A stretch of DNA of 64,000 nucleotides from Siderastrea radians (Eukaryota; Cnidaria; Anthozoa; Scleractinia; Rhizangiidae): contig OZ024896.1 in NCBI GenBank assembly GCA_964017195.1, forward strand, positions 32,083,807 through 32,147,806. The letters are read 5' to 3'. Both the position numbers and the translations under genes were made by a program. The notes under the pieces are model-generated. The model was not told where the DNA came from and searched no databases. It was given only the letters and a program-made list of their open reading frames with translations. Below, one piece after another: positions 39,250-51,200 of the stretch (positions are counted from its first letter, which is position 1; the number at the start of each line of letters is the position of its first letter).

Positions 39250-42200
39250 CTTTAATACAGGATCCACAAAGTGGCTCTTTGCCTTTACACTAAAAACTAT
39301 CTAACTAATATTCGAATAATTTATATATCTACTTCCATAAAGGTTGCTTTGGCAATTGGTCATTGGCAATTGGACATTGGGCATTTGGGCATACGGAACA
39401 CATTGCAATGCTTTGCTTGAGTGACTGCAAACAGTAGCTTCCCAATGCCCAATTGCTCAATGCCCAAAGTAACCTTTATTGAATTATATATTCAAAATAA
39501 CTGGAATCAATTCAACTATAACCCCTTTGTTGGTTTGTGCACGACTTAACGGCAACGAATTTGCCGGTGATATGTTTTAAAAATGACCATCAAGATAAGC
39601 AGAGTAACAAGAAAATTTCAAGCACTACATAACAACGATTAATTAGTGTCAAGCAGCATTTGATCTCTCTGCTGACAAATTCACTCGCTTATATTAAAAT
39701 TTCTAGCGTGTCAAAAATAACAGAGGCTAGGCTGTTGGGTGTCTCGACAAATGTCCTAGCAGAAGTGTCCACTTTCATCCTGCACTTACAGTAATATTTA
39801 GCCTTCCTATCAGTCTTTATCGTGATGACTTACAGCAACATGACCAGTTTCTGGCTCTGAAAGTCAGCAGAAATCACTCTTTCGGCAACAAGGAATAGCA
39901 AAACGTCCATACGAATAATTCATGTTTTCTCGAAAGTTGTATATCCTACCTCAACCGCTTGTGTTTGCAAGTGGGCTTCAAACTGTGTCTTGCCGAAAGA
40001 CTTGAAAATTTTCCCGGAAGAGACTTGTGAAAAGTCTTGTGAAAGCCTTTGTGGTCTTCGGCAGAAATCACTATCCAAATTCTTCAAGAGTCCGTACGAA
40101 TAATCGACGTGTTCTCGACCGCTTTACATCCTAGGTGCGCCGGTTTTGTTAACAAGTGGGGCCTGGGCGTCATGAAAGCGAGGTCAAAGTCCATACCAGT
40201 TCCCGGCTGAGCGAAGGCCCCTGCAAAAATCTTCTGGGGGGCTAACCTGCGATCAGGCTCTATTTTCGTTTCGCTCGGTGAAACATTCAGGCGGGACGGG
40301 CGAAACGAAAAATAGAGCCTGATACAATTCTTCTACGGAACGTCTGCCGCCCACTTTTTTTGATTGATTGACGTTCAACAAAACAGCCAATCAAAATTTT
40401 CTTCTGCTTGCACGATCCTCGGTATGCAAATTTCCCATAACAGCAATTCGCAGAAAGTCACGTAAATGTCGGCAAAATAAGAAAATCATAGGCTACGATA
40501 TATCTTCCAGGCACAAGTACTCAAATTTACACGATTGCTAACTTGAAGGTTCCGGTACTGTACATGGTTGCTCCGTCTGAGCTGAAGCTGAATGAAATGA
40601 ATGAAAATTCAAAACACGACGACGTTGTCATGTACCAAAATATGCTGCATGCTTGAATCATTTCCCATTTCAGGTGGTATCCGGAAATATTCTCTTCCCA
40701 TTTGTCACCGATTTTCTGCGTAAAAAACCTTGGGCAATTAAGAGAAATACCTTCAGTTTCATTCTTTAGAATAAAAATATAAATAAAACCGTTTATAAAC
40801 AAAGGAATATTTTGTAATTTAATTCGAGAAGTGATAAATATTTGAAATTAGCAGCGAATTTTATCTCCAAGCAGCAGCGAATTTTAAAACGAAGAACATT
40901 TATTATAAAACTAGTCAGATCCTTTGATGTCAATGCCAGAGATCAATAAAACGACATAAGTATTAAACAATGAATGAATAAACTGAAAATCGTTATTGCG
41001 ACTTGATTGCGGTTCTCGCCAAACATCAGTTTACCGTTAAATTTACCGAATTATCGGTTGACTTGTTGATCATTCTTGGCGAAAGATACTTGCTCGTCTG
41101 CTGTTTGTTTTGTTTCGTAAAACGCGGAAACAGCCACTACTCTGTTCATGTTATCAATACTAGTTGAAAGCCGTCAAATGAAAATTCCGCGACACGATGC
41201 GATAAAACGGAATACACTGTTGCTGTACTTCTCTGCTCCAGGTGAGAGACAGCTTGCGTCAAACCGAACGCCATTCTCAGGAGAGAAAGAAATGGTGACA
41301 ATTCTCCTAGAACGACCAGAATTTATTAGAGCAACACATTTTACTTCGGCAGACTTGTTCCTTGGTTGTTCCTTGGCGATAGCGGTGGGATCGAAATTAC
41401 TTCCGTTGTCAGCTCTATTGTTAAAGGGCCAATCAGATTGCGAGATTCCCGCGGCCAAAATTTGGCCGCCGACACGAACTCTTGTGAGAGATTGTATCAG
41501 GCCCTATTTTAGCGAGCGACTAACATAAGAGAATATGAGAGCGATGCTAAAATTCGGCCTGATCGCAGGTTACTGGGGGGCTAATTTGGCGTCGCCGACG
41601 ACGATTACAGAAAATCTCGAATTTTTCTGCCTTGTAAGACACAGGACACCCAACACACGATTAGGAATGCGTTCTCCTTCGTCGAACGCAACTAGTTGGG
41701 AGAATTTGATCAAACTTCAAGACATTTCATGTCCGGTGATCATTTCCTATATTCTTGTGACCTGTATATTTGATCAACTAGTGATACTGTAAGGAGAAAA
41801 TAGATGCTTGTTACTCTTGGGGCTTCAAGGGGTAACCTTTTGCAACCTCTTTCAGTAACTTGAAAGAAGACTACGAGAAACAAGTGTAACAGAATAAGCG
41901 CGCGCACGGCACTGCACAAATAACAACTGTATGAATATCGCGACATATTTGTATTCGTTTGGCGCGATTTTCGAACAGCACTAAGTATTATTTTTTATTT
42001 TCCACCAAATGGCATTTATGGCATTTTTATTTAGCGGGCAATTTCCCCTACCTCGAAGATGTCAAGCAGATTGAGGTTGAACAAAAATTCCATATTTCGT
42101 GCTGAGAAACATTGTGAAAACCAAACACCAACGTAAGTTCTGCGGGGGAGCTTTCATTTGAATACTTCATCTACCTTGACTGTATTTTACAGGGGGTTTT

Positions 42201-45200
42201 TCCTTATAGAGTTACGAGTAATTTGTGTTTGCTTTAGTTCTCGTTCGCTAGCAAAGCGCTGGTTTAAAAATCTCTTGCTACGAGATGAGCAATCAAACCA
42301 AAACCAAATGTCACATGTTACATGTTTTCTCGCGATTGGCATTGGTGAAATGTTTTCCCGCGCTTTACCCCAGTTGCATTCTTCTTCGCGCTGAGCACCG
42401 GTTACAGTTCTCGTGCGCATGGCGTCGGTTGCATTTTTTCCCGCGCTTGGCATCGGTTGCATTCCCGCGCTTGGCACCGGTTACGTGTTTTCGTGCGCTT
42501 GGCACTGGTTACATGTATTCCCGCGCTTGGCATCGGTTGCACGTGTTTCCGCGCTTGGCCCAAGTGACGTGTTTTCATGCGCTTGGCACTGATTACATGT
42601 CTTCCCGCGCTTGGCATCGGTTGCACGCTTTCCCGCGCTTGGCACCGGTAACGTGTTTTCCCGCGCTTGGCACTGGTTCCATGTCTTCCCGCGCTTGAAA
42701 TCGGTTTTGTGTTTTCCTGGCACTGGTTGCAAGTTTACCCGGTCTTGGCGCTCTTTGATTGTTTTCCTGCGCTTGACACCAGTGACATGAACTCCCCCTC
42801 CGCTTACCCCTTGACTTTGGTTAAGTGTAGCATCTGACACGTGACTCTTTTTTCGTTTCCAGTAAGCCGGTGTGTGAACCATACTCTGGTGGCCAGCTAT
42901 GTGAGCCTTACCTTAAAGGTCAGCGGGTTTATGTCAACCCGTCACGAGGGTCCCAGGCCCAGATCGGCAACCGTGTGGACATTCACTTCAGTACGCTGAA
43001 AAACTATGTATCTGGAGGATGCAAGGACTACGTTCTGCCAACTTTGTGTAATTACGCATTTCCACCTTGCGATCCGGCTTACACCACGCCCACCCCGCGG
43101 AAGTTCTGCCGTGATGATTGTCTGGTTTTGAAAAATGACGTCTGCAAAACGGAATTTTATTACGCCAGTAGGAATAAATTCGTTTCGCATCTTTTGCCAA
43201 ATTGCTCCAGTATGCCGACTTTGGGGGATCCTGGATATAAGAGATGCATCCGAGTTGTAACTCAAGGTGGGTTTTCCTGCAGCTAACAAGACATCAAAAA
43301 TTTAAGAAAATTTTATCTTGGGAAAAATTGAAAAAACGAAACGCACCCCAAAAAAGTAGTTTTCGGTTGCTTTTGTTTGAATGGTCGCACTCAACCACAG
43401 ACTCAAAGTAAGAAGCACCTTGAACATCATAATAAACAGTACCACAGGAAAGTACTGCTCAATAGTTTTCATTTCAATGGCCACACTCTAGGATTTCATC
43501 CACAGACTCAAAAGTTAAAACCACCATGAAATTATAACCAACAGTACCAGAGGAAAAAAACCGCTGAATAATATTCATTTAAAATTTCGAGGATTTCATC
43601 CACAAACGCAAAAGTTAGAACCATTGTGTACAGGAAATACAGCAAATAGACAGCGCCAGAGGCAAGTTCTGCACTACGGCTTTAGTTTGAATGTTTGCAC
43701 TTTAGGATTTCATCCACAGGCCCGTAAGTTATTGTCGCCTTGAAGAGCATAATAAACAGCACCACAGGAAAGTACAATTCGAAAGCCTTCATTTGTTACG
43801 TTAGAGCCATCGTGTATAGCCTAACAAACAGTACCAATGAAAAGTGCTGCTTAGTACTTTCATTCGAATGGTCACACTTTAGGACTTCATACACAGATTT
43901 AAAAGTTGTAGCTACATTGTACAATGTTGTAAAAAAAGTATCCCAGGAAAGAAGCTTGGTAGCTTTCAATGAATGGTCACTTTTCAGGGACTCCTCCTCA
44001 AAGTCTGAACACATTACACTCAATTCTATTGTTATTTCCCGTCCACAGGAAGCAAACCAGGATTCAAAGTCTTCTTGGAGGACATCACCATGTTTGAAAA
44101 AAAGCCTGTTATCTTCAAGTGTAGGCTGAGCGCGAAAAATTTAGCATTCAACGTCACGTGGTACAAAGACGGCGAGCCCATCACCGATGCTTATCGATCT
44201 TACAAGATAACCCCTTACCGCTGGGGTTCGCGGCTCAGGATTCGACGAGCGAAAGTGAAAGATGCTGGGATTTTTCAGTGTGTGGTAAAAGGTCCCGGAG
44301 GAACAGTAACTGCGCAGGCGCGGTTGAAGATTAATCGACTTGTCAACGCTCCACCCAGCACAAGTATGTTTCAACTTTTTAACCATTTAATCCCCAATGG
44401 TGACAGACAACTATTTCCTCCTTACAGTATCACTACACCATCAAACATACAGGTCACGAGAATGAAGAATGTCTCGATGTTTAAGCAAATTCTTCCAGCT
44501 AGAGCCACAAGAAATGTATGGAGAATAGTGGGGAGAACTCGCACGTTGATACTTGGACTTCGGTAGAGTCACGCTATCTCAAACCCGTCTATTTTGAACT
44601 GTAACTCTGGGCGCGTTCTTTTGGGACTATTCCGGAATTGGAATACTCGGAATAGACGGTATTTGTGTTCATTTGGGAGCTATTCCGTTTTCAGAATGAA
44701 CGGATATTCCGTTCATTCTGCTCCCGATAGCAGAATGAACAGAGTGAAAGGAATACGGTTTACTCGGAATAGCCAGAATACGCGTTCTTTTGGAAAATTT
44801 TTGGCGGGAAATCCTACGCGGCCCCAGACATAGTAGTAGTTCTCAGGTCACCTCCGCCGTGGGTATTCCGTTTTCAGAAGGAGCGTTCTTTTCGAAATCG
44901 GGAATTCCGTGTATTCTGTTATTCCTAAACCGAAATAAGAATAGCCATCATAGTCCCAAAACAATGCACCTTCTGTTTCTGTTTATTTAGTATAGACTAG
45001 ATCCTATTCTGTATAGTATTCAGTCTTCCTCCTTATCGAGAAAAATTTTGCAAGTTTTATTTTCTACCTTGTACACGAATTACTTTGGGTGCATTCTTTT
45101 GGGACTATTCTGGTTATTCTTATTCCGGTTTAGGAATAACAGAATACACGGAATTTCAATTTCGAAAAGAACGCCAATTCTGGAAACGGAATACCCTTGG

Positions 45201-48200
45201 CGGAGGTGACCTGAGCACCACTATTTCTGCACACGCGCGGGCGGCCGCGTAGGATTTCCCGCCAAAAATTTCCCAAAAGAACACGTATTCTGTCTATTCC
45301 GAGTAAACCGTATTCCTTTCATTCCTTTCATTCTGCTATCGGGAGCAGAATGAACGGAATGATATTCCGTTCATTCCGAAAACGGAATAGCTCCCAAAAG
45401 AACACAAATACCCTCTATTCCGAGTATTCCTATTCCGGAATAGTCCCAAAAGAACGCACCCTTTATCTCTTCTAAGTATTTGTTTTATTTTTTTTTCTAC
45501 GGTTAAATCAGGAGTACCCTCCCAAGGTAAGACGTTTTACACTATATTTACCTATAAAGAAGGGGGGGGAGGGGGCAGGGGAGGTTAAACTTCCCGCTTT
45601 CCGTACCCTTTAATCCCGGTTCCCGCCCTATTTAGTTGCGCTTTCTCGATTGCGAAATATTCCGCAGTGTTGCGTAAATTGCCCCTGTTTCTCCCGCTTC
45701 CCGGCATCTTGGGAATCCCGTTCCCGCCCCCTCTACTCCCATCCCCCCCCCGTACACCTTCTGCTCCCTTTTTTCCCGGGCTCCCGCCCCCCCCCGTTTC
45801 CCTTCACTATTATAAACATACACTAAGCATGATGCATTGCTTATCACTGTTTCGCCATTTTAGCCTGTGTGCAGCCACGGTGTCGTTACACAGGATATCA
45901 CTATGTTGGTTCGTTGACGGCATTAGCCCTGGCTCGTCAATGCTGTTTGATGTTAGTAATGACAGCGGTTTAACGTATTTTTAGCACTACTTTAAAAAAG
46001 ACACATTCCAATAAAATGAAACCCAAAATGATGGTTCGGTTTTGTTCAAAATTACTTTATTAATTTGCTACTTATGGCTAGGATGGAAATGAATTGTAGA
46101 GTAACCCTTTAAGACTTGATATAAAAATGCATATTCTCTTTACCGTTCTCCATACATTTCTTATGGAACTAGTAATGAGAACTTATCTAAATATCAAGAC
46201 ATCTTGGTGGTCTCGTTCTTTATTCTCATCACTTGAATGTTTGAAAAGGTAGTGATAATGTAAAGAAAACTTCATTTCGTCACTGTTAGGGCTTAAAGGG
46301 TTAAAAATAATTTGGCCATTTCTTACAAGTTCTTCCCTCGAGTCTTGAAAAAAAATCGCTAAAAAGCTGTCATGGTTTGTTCTCTCTTACACTGCTAGCA
46401 GTCCCTTTCTGGATAGTCGAGAGGGCGCGCGAAATAGCCGAGAGCGCGAGCTATCAACAGCGCGGCGAGATTCGGCTTTTTCGCTAGGCTATTTCGCGCG
46501 CCCTCTCGACTATCCAGAAAGGGACTACTAGCAGTCTATTCCTCCCTTTGAGAAAATCACTTGAAATCTGTAGAATTCCATTTGCCTTTCTTGTACACTA
46601 GAGGAGCTTAGTTTAAAGTTCAGTACAATTTTGACTCTCATCACTGAGAAAAACCAGATTCTGAAGTGATCTAAACTTAAGCTTACAACTGCTTGTTTCG
46701 CGAACGCTTGCTAGATCTATGAATCTGTTTCATCAACTGCATCGGTTCTAACCACCAGGCGTCACTTCTAAGCGTAGGGCTGCAACGATACACCGATGCA
46801 TCGGTGAACCACGATATTTTTTCCAACGATACGAATATCGATATTTAAATAAGATATCGTGATATGACGGTACAATAAAATATGCCACATCAACAAATTT
46901 AGGAAATCACTGCCTGGAATATTCCTTACCCAAGCTTTACATTTTAGCCCTTGCAAGGCGATTTGATGTTGTGTTTTTACTGTGTTAAATTTATTATTAT
47001 GAAAAGAAATAAATTAGTGTAAGTTGTTGGTAACTAGTTTTGTCGCGCACAGTAATGTATCGTATCGTGGGAAAATGTATCGTTGCAGCCCTATCTAAGC
47101 ATTTGTTTTATTTTTTCCACAGTTAAATCTGAGGAACTAACGGAAGGTAATTAATTTCATTCATTGTCAAAATAAATTAAAAATAAATTTGATATTGTTT
47201 ATGCAACGCTTATCGCTGATAATTTAGTTCTCGGAAGTCGCCATTTTCCTCTGATTTCCTCACTCAAGAGAGATACATAATTGTTCCACATGAAATCTTG
47301 TGGTGTAAGAACATGTGACCTTCAAGGCGTGCAAAATACAGAGGGTACTCGCTTGTTTTTAACATTTTCTTTTGTCTCTCGTTGCAGATCCCCCTTTAAC
47401 CTTTGGAACTGAAGGGTAAGTCTTGGTTTTCTTTCTATGAATTTAGACGTTCCTTTTTGCTCAGACGACTACAAACAACGTTTCTTAGGGGCGATTTAGA
47501 CGGTACGATTTTTGCTTACGGCTGTCGTATGCGATTTTTTCAGCGCGCGCTGCTCGCGTCAGGATCGTAAACAACTCGACTGCCGTAGGGTTTTAAAACA
47601 TGTTTCAAAATCCTACGACATTTTTCGTGTTGTGTGCAACTCTCGTAAAAATGTTGTACGCCACAGTGTTTTGAGTTTTGTATTTTTAATTGTTTGTTCT
47701 TGTTTTCAGGACCCTCTCTCCGCTTGGCTTATGTGAACTTTACCGCGGCCAAGCATGCGCAGAGTTTCTTCGTAATAAAAGCATTTGGGTTCATTATAGA
47801 GGACATCAGCAAGTTATTGAAGATGAACTGGGGAATGCACTCAATGTTATAACGCGAGCCTTTCAAATGTCTGAAAGGTATATTACTTTACGAATGCTGT
47901 GTATTTAGAGTTGCATCAGAAGTAATTCGCGTTTATCATGGTTTTGCCTTACCACTCTCTCTGATTGGTTAAAAAACCTCGCGTCACTTTCTCGACCAAT
48001 CAGAAGTAAAACCAATTCCAATTGTGTCTTGCTCGCGCGCGTTTTCCCGCGCTGAGCGTTGGTTGCACTTGTTTGCTTCGAGTTCTGATTGGTTCATTTA
48101 ATTGACTGCGGCTGCTGTGATTGGCCAGAGTAAATACTTTGGTTTTGGTTTTACGACACTCATTTGAAAACGGCTCTTACCGTAGTCAAAATGTTTTTTT

Positions 48201-51200
48201 TTTCTCTGGAGAATCCCTTCTTTTTTTGAAGTGAACACACACATTTAACTGCATCACGCAGTCACGCAGTCTCAGAGTAAATAAATGAAAATAGAATGGT
48301 GTGTGGAGAGAGGAAACTCAGAAAAAAAATTCAGAGTTAACACCCTCTTTTTCCCTATCCTCTCATTTAACTTTCTATTTTGATTTTCAGTTGCACCAAA
48401 TATGGTATACGTGCAATGTGTTTTCACATTTTTCCCACGTGTGACGACCAAGGCCGTGATTCCAAGCCTCGCCTGTGTCGCGAGGATTGCTTCGCTCTCT
48501 ACGAAGACGTCTGTTTAACTGAGCTACAGATCGCAGGCATGAACCCAATGTTTAGACATATACTGCCAAACTGCTCTTCCCTTCCTACACGCGATGACAA
48601 AGATCATTCCTATTGTACCTCGCTTGGTATTCCAGGTAAGTTCCGTGCAGTTTTCAATAACTCAGCTTTTAGTCTTGAAATTAGAGCTCGTTCTATGTTC
48701 TACAAAGTCTCTATTGTTTAGAGAATGGGGCTTAATAGAGGGGATCATTTTTAACCCTTTAAGCCCCAATATCAGCATGCATTTTCTCCTAACTGTTCTT
48801 CATGTATTTCTTATGGTACTAGTTGGGAGACTTTGCATAAAAATCAAGACATTTCCCCTTTGGTGATCATTTCCTGTATTCTCGAGGGTTGTCCAATACT
48901 CCGACAAATTTATGCATGGCATTGTATTGTATTCACTTCACATAACAATACTGTAAAAAAGCATAACAAAAAAGAATGAAGCAAAACAATAAGAAATTTA
49001 ACAATGCTTTGCATAAATTTGTCGGAGTATTGGACAAGTATGGTATTCTCATGACCTGTATGTTTGATCAAGTAGTGGTATTTTAGGGAAAAATTAGATG
49101 CTTGTCGCTATTCGGGCTTTAAGGGTTAAAGTGTGTGTGAGAGTGTTGTGAAGAGAGCAAACGCCGTGTTGAATTTTTCCTGTCCATCCATACGGCCTTG
49201 AAAAGGAAATCAGAGAATTATAGAGGGGGGCTTAATCCGAGTAATAAATTTTGGCTAAATCTCGAGCTAACTTTTACAATGTAAATTTTGATGGTCGCCT
49301 CAAGCTGAGACCAGACTCGGAACAAAATAAAGAAAAGCGTTTTTTGTTGTCGTCGTAGTGTACTTTTGATGCAAAACGAAACTAAATTGTATTAATTTCG
49401 AAGAAAGCACTTTTTTCACGTATAATTAATCTTGCAGAATTTCTTGGGTAAAATATATTGAAAGTCTATACCAGTGGTTTTGATCAAGAAAGTCGCAGTG
49501 GAACCCCGATAACGAATCCCTATATAACGAAGACCCCGGTATAGCGAACCATATTCTTCAGGCCATTGTTGGAAAAGGACCCCCGATATAACGAACCCCC
49601 GAAGTAACAAACACATTTTACCAGTCGCTTGGCGCTTCTTTATGCCGGGTTCCGCTGTAAAAGACTTTTCATTCTAGATAGCGTTTCAGTTTAAATTAAG
49701 AAGGCAAAACTTGCGGCTCGTCTTATCTACATGTCTCTTGCATGTGTTCCCTCATGCCTAGCGTGTTTTATGATTGTACAGTAAGTTGCTGTACCTTAAT
49801 CATTTGTCAAGAAAACACATAACCATATAGTACTGTTGAAAATTTTGCTAGTACTCAGGAACTGCACATATTTTCTGCCGAACATTTCATAAAGATCTCA
49901 GATTAATGTTGCCTCTCTTTATCCTTTAGGGTTGAATACACCTATGCCTACAGGAAGCTTAGTTTTTCCTCGAGCTGAAGTTCAAGGTTAGTGTTGATTT
50001 ACTTCCACTGCATACTGTAAAGCTTTGTCAGACCTTCACGAACTCCTGCCTTTACCTACCCTCATCCATGTTAATCCTTTTACTCCCAAGAGTGCCCAAG
50101 TCAAAATTCAAGACAAATCCCAAATTTCATTTTGTAAAATACTTAAATACAAATAGTACCACGTGAAAGTACTGCTGACGAGGTTTCATTTGAATGGTCA
50201 CACCATAGGATTTCATCCACAGGCTGAAAAGATAGAACCATCTGAAATGTCTCCGGAACTGACTCTGGGATTGAAAGGGTTAATCCTACACATCAGATGA
50301 GGTCCCTTCTCCTCCTTTGGTTCTACCTGGGATCTTTAATCCTATGTGCCTGCACATTTCTATTTCGTGTTTATCGACAAATTCAAGACATCTTGGACTC
50401 CAGGCGTGCGTTTCTCGAAAGCCCCGATACGGGTCGATTTCGAGCACAATAAATCACATTATCTTGAAAGCAAAGATGTTTTCAAGCATGAAACTTTGGT
50501 ACAAGTTCGACGTTTCTTCATTGTTAAGACACGTTTAAACAACAGCTTTTTTGTAGAGTGAGTGGTTCATATTTTTGCAAATGACTCATCGGGCCCGAAA
50601 AGTCTTCGGGACTTACGTAGCCTGCGTAGCAAGCGTTTCCGTAGGTCGAGGAATTTTTCGCTTTTTGGCGGCGCGAAAATTGGGACGAGCGCAACACTGA
50701 TGGAAGGAGCGGGGAGGGGAGGGGAGGCGTTTCCTTTCCTCCCTCCCCCTCCCCTTTCTCGCACTCTTTTGCACTCGCCCCAATTTTCGCCCGTTTAAAA
50801 GGCGAAAAATGCTCCAAACCTGCGAAAAGCCCTATACTACGGAAACGCTTGCTACGCAGGCTAGGACTTACAAGAAATACGTTTTTGAATTTCCTTTTAA
50901 CAGCTTTCTTACTTTTCATTTAACTGCAGATCACACTTGTTACAACAATACTGGCGAAACATACGCTGGTCGAGTAAACGTCAGCAAATCTGGCCGCCCC
51001 TGCCGTCCGTGGCCCACCATGGACCCCCCGGGTCACAACTTCTGCAGAAACCTGGGTGGCCTGGGTAAGATGCCGTGGTGTCATGCTGGGTCGGAGAATG
51101 AGAAGGAGGACTGTGACATAAAGAAGTGCACGGCGATTGGTATGTCAACATCATGTTACTATTAACGGAATGTTAATCTGTTTGAAATAGTACGTAACTT

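Larger units (their letters stand above)
28207..42862 (+). other. Intron 2 (14.7 kb), repeat-rich
   Basis: This long intron separates the signal/linker exons from CRD1. It holds three antisense blocks of the 106-bp repeat, degenerate repeats at 30,940-31,500 and 32,380-32,745, MITEs at 36,313 and 39,337, a TAA microsatellite, a 1.3-kb Mutator-like element at 40,244-41,572 and a 28-bp minisatellite at its 3' end. I found no further exon of the receptor. The segment 28,560-30,900 shows nothing recognisable. Confidence 0.7.

Noticed and set aside
38904..39293. 129-codon plus-strand open frame
   Set aside because: It ends in a polyisoleucine run encoded by the (TAA)n microsatellite and shows no domain. 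Probably chance.
41148..41528. 126-codon frame inside the Mutator-like element
   Set aside because: No transposase motif or zinc-finger pattern is visible, and an overlapping antisense frame is equally open.
42285..42882. Long open frames on both strands (137 and 133 codons) with repeated peptide
   Set aside because: They are translations of the 28-bp minisatellite. Opposite-strand frames open together because of its GC-rich periodic composition.
44383..44570. Read-through of the Ig exon to a longer C-terminus
   Set aside because: The open frame continues past 44,363 only by running into a TTAA MITE remnant. A good donor (gtatgt) with matching phase ends the exon.
45667..45984. Proline-rich 105-codon frame
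   Set aside because: It is produced by the C-rich low-complexity tract, with no conserved feature.
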